Part shown: in pieces, positions 45,268-57,417 of the stretch
Numbering within the stretch: the stretch's first letter is position 1
Layout: each line of letters begins with the position of its first letter
Assembly (NCBI GenBank): GCA_029582265.1
Contig: CM055831.1
Coordinates: 30,132,189 to 30,196,188, forward strand
Reading direction: 5' to 3'
DNA from: Zoroaster sp. YZ-2022
Taxonomy: Eukaryota; Echinodermata; Asteroidea; Forcipulatida; Zoroasteridae
Length of the DNA stretch: 64,000 bases
Notes under the pieces: generated by a model
What the model was told of the DNA's origin: nothing
What the model saw: the letters and a program-made list of their open reading frames with translations, nothing else
Databases searched by the model: none
Position numbers and translations under genes: made by a program

Positions 45268-46683
45268 CATGCAAATGTAACAGTCTAAATCATAAGAAAC
45301 GTGTGAAAAAACATTCACAGATTTTACAGAAAAATTTTGCAAAAATAAGCTTCATGTACCTAAATAATTCAATTATTTGGCAATTCATATCATCACCATT
45401 CACCATGTATTTACATATTCTAGTTGACAGTAGATGCAAACTATTCTGGACTCGCCTCCCTCGTTATCCGGCGACTCATTTTCTGCACAGCCCTGTACAT
45501 CGGATGATTCCCTACCCTTTGGTCCCTCGGTTTGATTTAATTAAATTCATCGCTGATTTCCACTAGACACACTACCTCCGGGCTGCGCTTAGACTGAGCA
45601 ATCATTTGTACAGAATTAGACTTATGAAATATGCAGTCCAGGATTATTATAAGACAGGTTTTAGCGCCTCTAAAAAATACAGGTACGGAGGGAACTACCG
45701 TACGTGTATGTGTTTATTTACATACAAACATGTCTGTGCACACAGCATTAGGATATTTTCCTGATAAGTTGCAGGGGGTAAAATAAGATTATCATATAAT
45801 TGATCTCCACCTTCTTCGGGCTCTGAGTCTGGAAACTAGTTTTAATGTATGTTAAATTTTACTTGTAATTTCCTTGCCATATTCTTGCTTTGTATTTTGC
45901 TATCTGTAATTAAACAACGACTTACATGTACTTCTACATGACTTACTTTTCTCTGAACTTTTTCTGAAGTTGAAAGGATATTTTGATGCAAACTTTGAGA
46001 TTTTGACAAGACCAAAAATTAATAAATGGTAGAGTAATGCAAGCTGTAAACATGTTTGCACACTGGTGCTACATTTGTAAGTTCATTTATTATAATATGA
46101 TCATGCTGGCATTACACGTACAGGTTTGTGTGTGCATTTTATACAAATTTATTTGTTAATAACTGCCAGCGTCTGAAGTTGTTCCCAGAATAACTAAACG
46201 ATCTCGGAGTAGTTGCCCAAAATTGTCCACTTATAAAGCAGGGTACATGTATATCTAATGCAAATAACGACAGACAATGCTCTGAAGCCACACTGGCTCT
46301 CATGCCCCAGACACACTGTTGACTTACCTCGTAAATCTACAAATAGGTCCAAAGTCAACGCTTACACATTCAACAAAATTCCCATACAACTGCAAGCTTC
46401 ATTTATGGAAGCAGACACGTAGACTCATACTGTGAATATACATGAACATGTACTTGAAAGCCTGGAATTTCACACCGGCCACGGAGTCCATGTTTTCCAG
46501 GTCTTGGCCTTGATGCCCCTTAAAAATGTTCCTATAGACATTCTGATAATCTAAGTGCCCTTTACTCAGGACAAGTGGCCTTGCCCCGACAAGAATGACA
46601 TTCCATGCCTGATGTGTACATATTTACATGCTGTACATGTATGTATGCATGTGTATGTATTGATGTGTACTGTATAATGTACA
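45268..46683. other. Intron stretch, nothing recognised
   Basis: No terminal repeats, tandem arrays or exon-like frames with resemblance. GTACATGTA motifs occur throughout. Confidence 0.45.
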
Positions 46684-47063
46684 TAATAATAATAATTATA
46701 ATAATGTGTGGACTTATATAGCGCACGTATCCACCAACTGAGTGGTGCTCAAGGCGCATTATATCATTACCCCTGCTCATAAGGCTCATAAGGCTCATAA
46801 GGCTCATAAATCATTCCTGAAACCATCTCAGCTCCCTGGGGAGTATACAGCTCAATTGCTGCCATTACAGCGCATATATATAGGGCTAATCAACCAACTC
46901 TGCCCTCACAGGTACCCATTTAACCCCTGGGTGGAGAGAAGCAATTATGATTAAGTGTCTTGCTCAAGGACACAAGTGTCACGGCCGGGATTCGAACCCA
47001 CATTCTGCTGCTAACACCAGAACTTGAGTCCGGTAAGCTAGACTGCTCGGCCACGACACTCAT
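46684..47063 (-). mobile_element. tRNA-Leu-derived SINE, full length, inverted
   Basis: The (AAT)n tail at 46684-46706 leads to GTGTGGACTTATATAGCGCA, the SINE body and the head ending GGCCACGACACTCAT. Head features match 32150-32514 (GAACTTGAGTCCGG is the inverse of the anticodon arm). Inside there is a small array of four ATAAGGCTC units (46779-46810). Confidence 0.88.
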
Positions 47064-47117
47064 AGTCCATTAACATGTACAGTATGTATTGCAGTAAAGA
47101 GCAAGCGCTTATAAAAA

Positions 47118-47312
47118 TGCCGGTGATTTCTCGGGATGTTTCCCGATTTCAGGATTTTTGACAAATCTCCCTTTACCTCAAAATGTTTTTGAAAGAAGTG
47201 AAGTAGCCACCAAGGAAAGAAAGAAGTAGCCTGTATTGTGTCCAAACCTCTAGTTTCTTGTTTGTGGGGATGTGGAGAGTCTGTAAAGCCTCCAAAATTA
47301 AACATCCAGTTT
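47118..47312 (+). repeat. CAGGATTTTT dispersed repeat, copy 2
   Basis: CTCGGGATGTTTCCCGATTT, GCCACCAAGGAAAGAAAGAA, GTCCAAACCTCTAGTTTCTT and TCTGTAAAGCCTCCAAAATT, ending at AACATCCAG where the alignment stops. Confidence 0.75.
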
Positions 47313-47568
47313 ATTGTTCTCAAATATCCTTGGCTACATGTATGCCATGTGTAGAAATCCAACAACACTGGGAACAATAAGGGAACAATGAAGATCCTTG
47401 GTTTGTCCATGAACAGGACAACACGATCATGAACAGTGTTAAATACGTGAGTGATGGTCACATTTTCATATGTACTTGTACATTGTACACATATACATAA
47501 TGTATTGTAAGGATGCAGTTACAATAAGAACAATGTAAACGGTTTCACACATGTATGGTATATTTTTT

Positions 47569-47690
47569 AAGTAAAGACTGTTTGCGATGACACCATGTGA
47601 AATTCTGAAATGAGTAGTAATTAGTGCTGAAAAGAACTGATGGTTTTGATAATTTCACATGGTGTCACCGCAAACAGTCTTTACTTATCC
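47569..47690. mobile_element. Inverted-repeat element with AAGTAAAGACTGTTTGCG ends
   Basis: AAGTAAAGACTGTTTGCGAT GACACCATGTGAAATT and its inverse AATTTCACATGGTGTCACCG CAAACAGTCTTTACTT bound a 50-bp centre (TAGTAATTAGTGCTGAAAAG) also present in 17322-17436 and 32003-32122. Confidence 0.7.
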
Positions 47691-47761
47691 TTTTCACCAT
47701 GCAAAGCTACAATTACTATTTTCCACAGAAATATTCAAAAAATTCTGTTTAAAAAGAATTA

Positions 47762-48113
47762 GGCCAAGTAAAAAAAAATACCAGTTGATCGTCCTGGTTT
47801 TTTCAAAAAGAGGAGGATGAGGGCCTTTTTATTTTATATTTTTTTCCAAGATGGCCGCCAAGCATTTAAATTAAAAATGGCCACCAATTTTTCAGTTTGA
47901 AGTCACCACCAACTTTTTTTTATAGCTATCAAACAAGTAGTTGAGTAAAAATATTCATGTTTTAAAAACAATGTTTGATGTATTTTGTTAAACCCAAGTA
48001 AAAATACATGAAAATTTTACTCTTTTTGTGGACAAGTATAAAAAAAAGGATGCGGCCTCAAAAAAGGATGCGGGCGGGGACGATCAACTGGTATTTTTTT
48101 TTACTTGGCCAAG
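47762..48113. mobile_element. MITE with GGCCAAGTAAAAAAAAATAC ends
   Basis: GGCCAAGTAAAAAAAAATAC CAGTTGATCGTCC and GGACGATCAACTGGTATTTT TTTTTACTTGGCC are inverse. The interior contains CAAGATGGCCGCCA and simple A/T runs. No clear duplication is readable. Confidence 0.72.
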
Positions 48114-48180
48114 TTGGGCGGGTAACAAACTTTTTTTTTTTAATTTGAAGTTATACCCTTATCTGTATTAGGGAACTGTT

Positions 48181-48241
48181 ATTTTTTTTTTTTTTTTTTA
48201 TTTTTTTTTTTTTAATTAATTTTTTTTTTTTTTTTTTTTTT
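48181..48241 (+). repeat. Poly-T tract
   Basis: Nearly pure T, with few interruptions, about 60 bp. It could be an A-tail of an old minus-strand insertion, but nothing adjacent supports this. Confidence 0.9.
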
Positions 48242-50522
48242 CCTGTCAAAAATTAAGGCCTTACATGTATACATATGTTTGTTGAATTCAATGTGCTACC
48301 AACTTGACACAACAAGTACTTTTACTAATGAGTACATGTAGCAAGTACATGTAGCTTGAGTTCACAGTAACATACACATAATTATGTACATGTTCCTGCC
48401 TTGAAGAATGTACATGTACACACATGATTGAACACAGGTAGCCTCATCTGTGTTTATGTCGGACCCAGTCAGTGTTTCATACATCTCATAGTCATACCAT
48501 GTCTGCCTTGATGTGCTATTCTCCCAAGGGATTACTATCCCTGACTACTGCAGCAGACGGCATCATGAAGTCCAGGGGCGTAGCCTTGGTACTGTACACA
48601 CATACATGTGCACACATGCTTCATTGGATATGATTTCAGGGATATCAAGCAGGCTGCCTGTAGTATCACCAGCCACAAATATCTTCTCTGTGAATTATAA
48701 TTTACATTATCTGGCTCATACCATTGACACATTGGCCATATTTTTATCATTATTTTCTGAGGGTCATAACTGATATGTGAGTTATTGCATGTGAGTTGAT
48801 ACTTGCTGGTCCAGGGACCACACATACTTTGTGCCATATATCTGTTGATTGATTTGTTAAAGGGGAACTCGGGTAGACAACAATTATTTTCAGCAATATT
48901 TGGAATTAACATTAGCCTGCTTTACTGAGCCAGGTTTTAAACGGGATGCAGCCTTTGAAAAGAATTTTTTAAATTAATTTGACATGAAATCATGTGGACA
49001 TAAAATGGCTATTATGGAAATGATAATTAAACCAGACTTAATGAAATACTATTTTGTTAAATCTGATCAGAGAGTTTTGATGTGAGCTTGATACTGTTTA
49101 TATATTCATTACACTTCAAGGTATGACCAGAATTTTGATATAATAATAGGATAATCCAAACTTGAGAATATTCAGAACAGACTGGACATCTACATGCCTT
49201 CTCAATTTCAAAATCCTGACATGCCAAAGTAAACGGTATCTGATCCGTAAATGACCCGAAGATAGGATCAACTGACGTGGTCATCGCAAGCTCGCCCTGT
49301 CCCAGCCCTTGTTCTCTTATGTACCACCCTGGCAATTGCTATGAAGACATCTTCTGCATGTACAGGTGAAAGGACGGATGGATACTCTAGACATGGAAAG
49401 AGCACGGGTTCAATCATAGTTCACATAGCTATCTCTCCATGTATGTAGTCCCCTCAGCGTTTTATTCTCAAACACAGTACGTGTATATTTTCTTTTTAAA
49501 TAGCCTCAGAATTTCTCTGAGTAATGAACGTTCTGGAAACCATTACCACTGTCCTTTTTGTTTTCCTCCATCTCTCTGGGTTGTTATTGTTTTTAGTGCA
49601 TTAAGTTTCTGAGATTTTGAACATCTCAAGACCTCTTGGGAATGCTCATGTTTGTAAGTTTATCTTCTCTGGGGCATGTGGAGCTAATGCGAAAACGACT
49701 TGGACGAGATTTACATCTTCTCATCTAGTATGTATGTAATAAGATTGTTAAAGTTTTCCGTGATCCATTCTTGGAATTTTTATTTGATAGTGGGATCTTC
49801 ATGAGCAGATTACATGTGTTCATGCAGGCTTTAACATGGGAGCCTTGAGAAATGTGACCACAGAACACTTTATGGGATTAAGGGTTCAGAGATTTGTGTT
49901 CCAAAATCTGGATGCAAAATGGACGGTTGATGCTGTACTTTGCACACAAAATGGTTGCATGCACCATTGTACAGTCATTACCATTTTGAGTTTAAATTTT
50001 CTAAGCAGTCAAACTCTCTCAGTGTACGACTCTGAAACAGGCGACATTACAGTGCCCTCGCTTGGTCAGATAGAGCCTTGTGTTCATCATCACTGAAGTA
50101 ACGTACATGTATATTGCTGGGTTTGAGTTGCAGGAAATGTGTCTGAGCCAGTCCCTTTAAGTATAATTAGCATGATGGTAGAGTTAAAACATGCAGGAGA
50201 GTATGTGCAATGGGTCGTTCATCAAACCCATGATGAATAATGATGATGCCGAGGACAGACAAGCCTGAGAGGTTATTAGGGTGCGGACTAATGAGGATTT
50301 TGACTGGGGCATCCACATCTGTTATGGTAAATAATTCGGATGTTGTTAATATCATTCAAAGACATGGTCCACTGTCCTGCACAGATTCAGTAGTGATTTG
50401 ATTTAAATTGATAATTCTTAGTTGGGTCAAGGGAACAGAGTGGGTAAATTGACCATAAATATATGTAACTCAGAAACATCTGTGGACATTTGAATAACAT
50501 GTGGTAATCCTTCTGAAGAAGC
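48242..50522. other. Intron stretch, nothing recognised
   Basis: ORFs of 86-125 codons occur on both strands without splice context, repeats or family resemblance. No terminal repeat pairs were found. Confidence 0.45.
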
Positions 50523-50795
50523 AGGTTTGTAATTTCTCAGGATTTTTCCTGATTTCAGGATTTCGGACGAATATCCCTTTGCCTCAAAAAATTTTTGAAA
50601 GAAGAAAAGTAGCCACCAAGGAAAGAAAGAAGTAGCCTGTATTGTGTCCAAACCTCTAGTTTCTTGTTTGTGGGGATGTGGAGAGTCTGTAAATCCTCCC
50701 AAATTAAACATCCAGGAGGTTCAGGGGGCCTTGTCCTCAAGACCAATTAAAGGCCCACTACCCATTTTTCAGGATTTTTTACTTTTGTCTAATCA
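50523..50795 (+). repeat. CAGGATTTTT dispersed repeat, copy 3 (longest)
   Basis: Begins TTTCTCAGGATTTTTCCTGA and runs through TCTGTAAATCCTCCCAAATT, CCAGGAGGTTCAGGGGGCCT and CAGGATTTTTTACTTTTGTC. Both ends contain CAGGATTTTT in the same orientation. It ends about 40 bp before the hAT-like element at 50838. Confidence 0.78.
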
Positions 50796-50837
50796 CACCC
50801 CTGAAGAACATTTTTAGTTTCGTTTCTTGTTGAGAAC

Positions 50838-51323
50838 TAAGTTTGGGCGATAAAACGATAATATCGAATATCGCGATACCTTTTTTTGTTCATTATGATA
50901 TCGAGAACCTGTTCAATTTATTGAGATATCGGCAAATTGCAATTTAAACAAATATATCGCAATTAAACCAAAAAAATCGCGATTGTGAGTCAAGTCAGAA
51001 ATTCCATGGAAACAAAATTAGGCCAGTCTTTTCAAGCTTGCAGAAGTGAGAAACAAAAGCGAACTACATCAGTGGTTAGCCGACGGTCAGATCACAAAGG
51101 AGCCGACATACAGGGTCCAGACCCAGAAACTCTGTCATTTCTCTTTATCCATGACTGTACCACTATTCAGACGGATTGAGTGTTGGGAATTGAAAGCATA
51201 CCTGTGGTTGTGGGCTCTAAAGCAATCATGCGTGAATGAAAAAAATAATCGCGATACTATCGAAAATTGCGATATGTTTGACGATATATCGTGGATGAAA
51301 AAAATCGATATCGCCCAAACTTA
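50838..51323. mobile_element. hAT-like element, 486 bp, with 8-bp duplication TTGAGAAC
   Basis: TTGAGAAC at 50830-50837 is repeated exactly at 51324-51331. Ends TAAGTTTGGGCGATA and TATCGCCCAAACTTA. The subterminal regions are packed with ATATCG/CGATAT motifs (about 50855-50975 and 51247-51310). The interior (about 50985-51240) has no transposase frame. An 8-bp duplication plus TA-starting ends fits hAT. Confidence 0.87.
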
Positions 51324-51331
51324 TTGAGAAC

Positions 51332-52583
51332 AAAAACATTATTGTTTGCAAGGAGTTCAGGTAATAACATCATGTTTCATGGCTTGCGTAATCGGTTGTC
51401 CGCCTTGCGGGGACAACCCAAATATCTCGTCAGACAATCACAGCTTAATTAACATTATTTATCTGTAAACAAATCTCTTATCCTACTTAAGTTTGATTTA
51501 TCCTCGATGTTGATGTCAAACTCTGAGTTAGAAAGCCAAAATCACTGCAAATCATAATAATTCTCACACTATATGTACTGCCATTTTAAAACTTACATGT
51601 GTACTAATATTAACAGTGCTCGGTGGCCATATTCTATTATCCTTGATAATGCATACCCTCTATTGATACATTTATAAATTTCTCTATTTGATTGTATTGC
51701 GTTTGAAATCAATTTTGGTTAACCAGATTTGCAAACTGCCTGGCTGAAGGGCTAGTGCATAAGAAATATAATACATTTACTTTCTTTAAATTTGTTCATA
51801 TTTGTGTACATCACACCTGTTTTAATGTTCACTTGCTCATTCCATGATTAATGTACATCTGCAATGTACATCTAATCAAAACTGCATCAGTCCATCATTT
51901 CTAAGGAGCGCGGGTGCGATTGCATTCCTCTGTGCTCCTGTAGCAAACTTATTTCATCGCAAATTGCATTTGTGATCAAAAGACGATTTGCGGAATTGCG
52001 CAAGGCACTAAGAAACTTGCACCCTGACTCGTCACAATACAAACCAGTATTATCATTTCACTTTTTAGACAGTAATCAGTAATTCAAGGAGAGCAATTTA
52101 CAGCTCTCCTCTTATTTCTTAAAATGAAGGGCTGCCGCGTGTACAAGTCACTTCAAGTAAAGACTTGCAGAGAGCAAATTCGATCTTGAACATTCTAAAA
52201 TATTTATCCATGTAATCAAATGAAGAACAAGGACATAAAAACATTCCTTCTAGGGGTATTATATCCTGAAATTTGATCATACACTTTTATAAATTGAATT
52301 TTATGTCATTAAGAATTAATTGAACCATTGGAAAATGAATAAATTTCCACAGTCACAGGCCAACATGTATTCAATAATTATATACTATGAATTAATCTGG
52401 AGGGAAAATTATAATATCTCCCGTGTGAGCCGGCATAACAAGTATTGACCCGAGTCAAGTAATTGACTGACCGTGCATTTTCTAGTGATTGGGATGGGTG
52501 ATAAATAAGTGCATTAGCTTGTCTTAGCGTAAATATGCCTGTACACCCCTCTCATGCATGAGCAGCTGTGATGCGCTAGGTTT

Positions 52584-52625
<42 letters not shown>

Positions 52626-53539
52626 ATCTCCCCCCCATTCTCTCTCACCTGTGTCCTTGGTTTGTCGTTAGCGTGTTCAGGGAGAGGAAACGAAAGGATA
52701 GTGAGTTGGCAGTTTTGTATCTCCCAGATGCCAAAGAGCTTGATGCTTCTCCTGGAATGAGAGAGGATGAGAGAGACAAGGCCGACAGGCCAGGGGAGTT
52801 ACTTTGACGGAGTAAGGTTTTGTGTTTTTAGGCCGGATGTACTTCATCGCGTTGAAGCGTTTGAAAATCTGCACAAAAGCTTCCTGTACAAAAACTAAAT
52901 GCGCATGAAGCCAAGTGTATAATTTTCCGAACTAGTTTGTGCACATTCGCATATCTTTGCATAAAATTACTCCATTTCTTAATTTTGGTAAGATTTTTTC
53001 CCTCTGGGAAATACAATTTGAGGTGAAGGGCATGCTGATTTAAATGATGGTTAATGTACACACTCTGGGCTCTGACAATCAAGAAAAATATGCCCAACAC
53101 AAAAAAAATTGTAGGAAATTTTAAATTCAAGACAGAATTTTTTTTTATTTTACAGAATGAGATTTGCCTAGTTAAATCCTCCGTCATTCACACCCCTTGC
53201 TCTACACACATGTATGTTCACACAGATATTATTTTGCAGTTATTTACACCAATCATGAGTGACACAATTTTGTTTCATTGACAAAAACAACTTTAATTGT
53301 TCCTTTATTTGATTTGTTAACGCATGATGAGCCGTCTGTCGAAAAACCGCCCAGACATGTCATTAGCTGAATACATTATTTATGTATGTGGAATGAGGCC
53401 TGCATGTACATTGACACGTATGTACATGTGTCGGGTTAATTGTTAAAATGAATCAATTTAGTAGCGGCAGAATATTTGACCGATTTATAGCTTATGGGAT
53501 GTGTATTTTACCAGGCTTATGTTGTATGTTTTCAGTACT
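51332..53539. other. Intron stretch with (CT)n microsatellite
   Basis: (CT)n at about 52585-52630 with two TATC interruptions. Otherwise no exon-like or transposon features recognised. Confidence 0.5.
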
Positions 53540-53845
53540 AACGCTCCCACTATAGCTGCACTTTAGGGGGAAGTAGCTATAGTGGTCAAAATCAGTCAAC
53601 TGCCTTTTTTTTTTACTGTTAACCCAAATGTGCACACGGGGGGCATTTTTGACTGGTTTTGACTCATTTTGACCACCTTACCAGACGATGCTTTTACCAG
53701 TCAAAAACGGTCGATTCAGTTTGACCTGTAACTGTACTTGCTTACACGTAAGGTTTGACAATGTTCGACGTTTAAGTGCACTAGGTATACCTTGGCAAGG
53801 ATATCAACATTTTGACTGATTTTGATCCTTGTAGTAGCAGGAGGA
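53540..53845. mobile_element. TTAA MITE, family ii, copy i
   Basis: The left end CTCCCACTATAGCTGCAC is decayed. The right end TAGTAGCAGGAGG meets ATTAA at 53845, which is also the left TTAA of the next element. The interior matches 24126-24409 and 6578-6822 (AACCCAAATGTGCACAC; GGTTTTGACTCATTTTGACC). Confidence 0.68.
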
Positions 53846-53849
53846 TTAA

Positions 53850-54064
53850 AGGGACAATATTGTCATGATCAACAGGGCATGGAATCGGAGTGCTAGTTTT
53901 AGATAAACTCGGTGACTGAAAATAATACCCAATATGATAATTATCATTGCTGCTGCATAAATGAGCCAGTAAATTTCAGTCACTGTATTCATTTTAAACT
54001 ACATGTAGGACACCGATTCCATGCCCTGTTGAAAGTCTACTCTGATTGTGACGGTACTGTCCCT
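53850..54064. mobile_element. TTAA MITE, family i, copy 8
   Basis: TTAA at 53846-53849 and 54065-54068. Ends AGGGACAATATTGTCATGAT and ATTGTGACGGTACTGTCCCT. Full hairpin retained. The left TTAA is shared with the family ii element before it. Confidence 0.87.
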
Positions 54065-54345
54065 TTAATTGCAAGTGTATAGAGTATCGTTTATTGGAGG
54101 TAGAGTCATAATCTGGTCCTCGGCTGTAACTCGGTTGTCTTGTAAATTTAGGTCCTTTTTTCTCACCATTTTTATAATTTGTGTTTGTAATGATCTTTTT
54201 ATGTATTTTGTAGATATGTGATCTGCAGGGTAGTTGGTCTTCATATCACAGTATTTATTTTCTCTGCTCATTAACCATCTTTGGTGTAGAATTATGTTTT
54301 TGTGTCATATTGTTTCTCGTCCTATTTCGGTGAAATAATAATGTG

Positions 54346-54665
54346 GACTCAAGTTCTGGTGTTAGCAGCAGAATGTGGGTTCGAATCCCGGCCGTGACAC
54401 TTGTGTCCTTGAGCAAGACACTTAACCATAATTGCTTCTCTCCACCCAGGGGTTAAATGGGTACCTGTGAGGGCAGAGTTGGTTGATTAGCCCTATATGC
54501 GCTGTAATGGCAGCAATTGAGCTGTATACTCCCCAGGGAGCTGAGATGGTTTCAGGAATGATTTATGAGCCTTATCAGCAGGGGTAATGATATAATGCGC
54601 CTTGAGCACCACTTAGTTGGTGGATACGTGCGCTATATAAGTCCACACATTATTATTATTATTAT
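54346..54665 (+). mobile_element. tRNA-Leu-derived SINE, 5'-truncated
   Basis: Begins inside the head at GGACTCAAGTTCTGGTGTTA, then GGGTTCGAATCCC, the SINE body, and ATATAAGTCCACACA with an (ATT)n tail. It meets the next SINE tail-to-tail. Confidence 0.87.
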
Positions 54666-54992
54666 GGCGCACGTATCCACCAAACTGGTGCTCAAGGCGC
54701 ATTACATTGTTACTTGTTCATCAGGCCCATAAATCATTCCTGAAATGATCTCAGCTCCCTGGGGAGTATACAGCTCCATTGCTGCCATTACAGCGCATAT
54801 AGGGCTAATCAAACACAACAACCAACTCTGCCCTCACAGGTACCCATTTACCCCTGGGTGGAGAGAAGCAATTATGGTAAAGTGTCTTGCTCAAGGACAC
54901 AAGTACCCCGGTCGGGGCTGGGATTCGAAACCACATTCTGATGACTCAGAACACAAATCCGATGCACTAAACCGCTCGACCATGGCACTCCA
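54666..54992 (-). mobile_element. SINE, inverted, tail-to-tail with the previous copy
   Basis: GGCGCACGTATCCACCAAAC through CCTGGGGAGTATACAGCTCC to the head ending CGCTCGACCATGGCACTCCA. The head's anticodon-arm region (AACACAAATCCGATGCAC) differs from the Leu(CAA) type. Confidence 0.82.
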
Positions 54993-56047
54993 TGAACTGA
55001 AATACATGTAATGATAATAAACCAATGAGCAGGCATCTGTTGACATTAGGTGACATGTCAGAGGTTACAGCACAGTGTGCAGACAGTTTATGCCAGACTG
55101 TTTGATTTGACTTCTGTTTATTTGTGATCCAGTTTTTTTGGCTGGGACACTGACAAATTTGTATATAATAGAACACTTTTCCCATAATTATGGTTTTTAG
55201 GACCTTCCTGCCAGAAGTATTGTTGGTTTATGATTTATTGTGATTGGTTTCATTGTGTGCTATTGGCCATTCAGTGAGACAGTTAGGTGGGAAATTGAAA
55301 TACTTTGTACCCTCTGCTGGAGCAATTATTCCAGCTTGACTGACCCCATACATGTGGTAGGCAGGTCTACTATTGTGTATGGAGGCAGTGGACTTGAACT
55401 TAGAGCTGCAATCACTGTTAGCTAGATAAGAGGCATGTACTAACACAAAGTGTATCCTGTCCAAGGCAAAGGGACAGAATTGTCAGTTTGCTTTGCGATA
55501 CAATCAAGATGGTTCACTGATCACCGATTTTTATTTTTTTATTTTTATTTTTTTATTTATTTATTTTTTTTAATATTTTTTTTAAAATTATTTTTATTAC
55601 CATTTAACGTCAGTCAATGACATTTATTTCAATGCAAGCAAAAACCAACAATTTAACATCAATGTATCATACATGTGAATAAACATTTTTGAACAACTTA
55701 TAGAAGTTATCAATCAATATATACTTTTGTACAGTGAATGCATGCAATATGAATTGATTAGATAATAATGTTAAAACATTAGGGAAAGTTGGGAAAGCTT
55801 TGTTACTCTTCCCCTTGTGACAGACGAAACAAATTAACTAAACACTTTAGAATCAGTTACAGAATGATGATAGGCTATTTCATTTTCTGGATGAACAAAA
55901 ACAAAACTTGACAACGTGCATCATCTGAATAATATGTATGATGTTTATCATTTCCAAATTACTTTTGGTATACATAGTGCAAATAGTTTTGGATTGTCCG
56001 TTTTTACAAATTAGAAAATAGTCATTTTATGGTATTAAGACTATTAA
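54993..56047. other. Intron stretch with T-rich tract
   Basis: T-rich low-complexity sequence at 55529-55600. No exon, terminal repeats or gene recognised. Confidence 0.45.
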
Positions 56048-56734
56048 CCCTAACTTTCCAAAATCCTCTTTGCTAAAGTGAAGGATTATGGAGGATTGAG
56101 GTTATTAGGCATACTTGCCTTTCCATGGTACATGTACATCCATGTTTGTTGTAGTGATTGCAAGATCAGTGCTTGGGTCAGTGGAGACTGTTTATTGCTC
56201 CATGCATGCAGGGAGGGTCCCTGGCCATGTACATGTATCACATATTAGAGATACATGTGTGCATACATGTCATGTGCTTGCTTTACTACTGAAGGATTTT
56301 GGAGGATTCAGGTTATGTGTAAGCAAATGGGCCTAGGGAGTTAGGGAGGATTCAGGTTATGTGTAAGCAAATAGGCCTAGGGAGTTAGGGAGGATTCAGG
56401 TTATGTGTAAGCAAATGGGCCTAGGGAGTTAGGAAGGATTCAGGTTATGTGTAAGCAAATGGGCTTAGGGAGTTAGGAAGGATTCAGGTTATGTGTAAGC
56501 AAATGGGCCTAGGGAGTTAGGGAGGATTCAGGTTATGTGTAAGCAAATGGGCCTAGGGAGTTAGGGAAGATTCAGGTTATGTGTAAGCAAATGGGCCTAG
56601 GGAGTTAGGTAGGATTCAGGTTATGTGTAAGCAAATGGGCTTAGGGAGTTAGGAAGGATTCGGGTTATGTGTAAGCAAATGGGGTTAGGGAGGATTCAGG
56701 TTATGTGTAAGCAAATGGGCCTAGGGAGTTAGGG
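56048..56734. mobile_element. TTAA MITE, family iii, copy d, with 44-bp array
   Basis: TTAA at 56044-56047 and 56735-56738. Left end CCCTAACTTTCC, right end CCTAGGGAGTTAGGG. From about 56301 to 56734, ten units of roughly 44 bp (GGAGGATTCAGGTTATGTGT AAGCAAATGG and the terminus CCTAGGGAGTTAGGG) are stacked, so each unit carries a copy of the element end. Two units have CTTAGGG, and one has lost about 11 bp. Confidence 0.85.
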
Positions 56735-56778
56735 TTAAGAGGATGTTACCAATAATAGCAAAACATCAGTTTTTATAA

Positions 56779-56868
56779 CCCTAAACAGTGCTGAATTTTT
56801 CCAAAAAAGTGCCACTTTGATGGATTTTGATGGATTTTGATGGATTTGGGGTGGTTAGGTGGTTAGGG
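56779..56868. mobile_element. TTAA MITE, family iii, short copy
   Basis: CCCTAAACAGTGCTGAATTT to GTGGTTAGGTGGTTAGGG, followed by TTAA at 56869-56872; the left TTAA is decayed to ATAA. Contains four TGATGGATTT units. Inverse of the left part of 18392-18723. Confidence 0.72.
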
Positions 56869-57417
56869 TTAATACTTCATGTAGTATATATTGCATCTTT
56901 TCATGCATGTACAATCATGTTTACTTCATCTGCCAGCATCACCCAATTACACTCAACCAAGTTATTGTTGCACCTGTACCTTAAAACTATTTTTAAATCA
57001 TTACATCATCACATTACCATTTTACCATTATAAATATTTAACACCAGCACCACTGTGCATGTGCTTACTTAGCGGCTGCCTTTCTGAAGTAATTGCAAAG
57101 ATTATGTCCGACTGTATTCAAGTCAGTATGTATTGAGCTAGGGATTAACTCGCAGGGAGTGGCCTAGTAAAAATTGTTATTAAATTCCGGGCAACGAGCG
57201 CCACAAATCTTGTCAATGATTGTCTGCAGTTGGGTGAATAATGAGGCATAGCAGCTGTGGTGGCCAGTGCTGGCCACGGGAGGGTGTCACAAGGCTGGTA
57301 TCACTGGATGCTGACTAATAGCTGCATCACACGTTATCCTGTCTGTCCCCTCTGTCCGCGTCATTGCATGTTGTTGTTTTGTTGTCTGTCCGTGGTTGCT
57401 GAGCGAGCACTGCTGTG

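Noticed and set aside
48535..48912. 125-residue minus-strand ORF
   Set aside because: No recognisable domain, no repeat support and no splice context. The length is within chance for this many bases.
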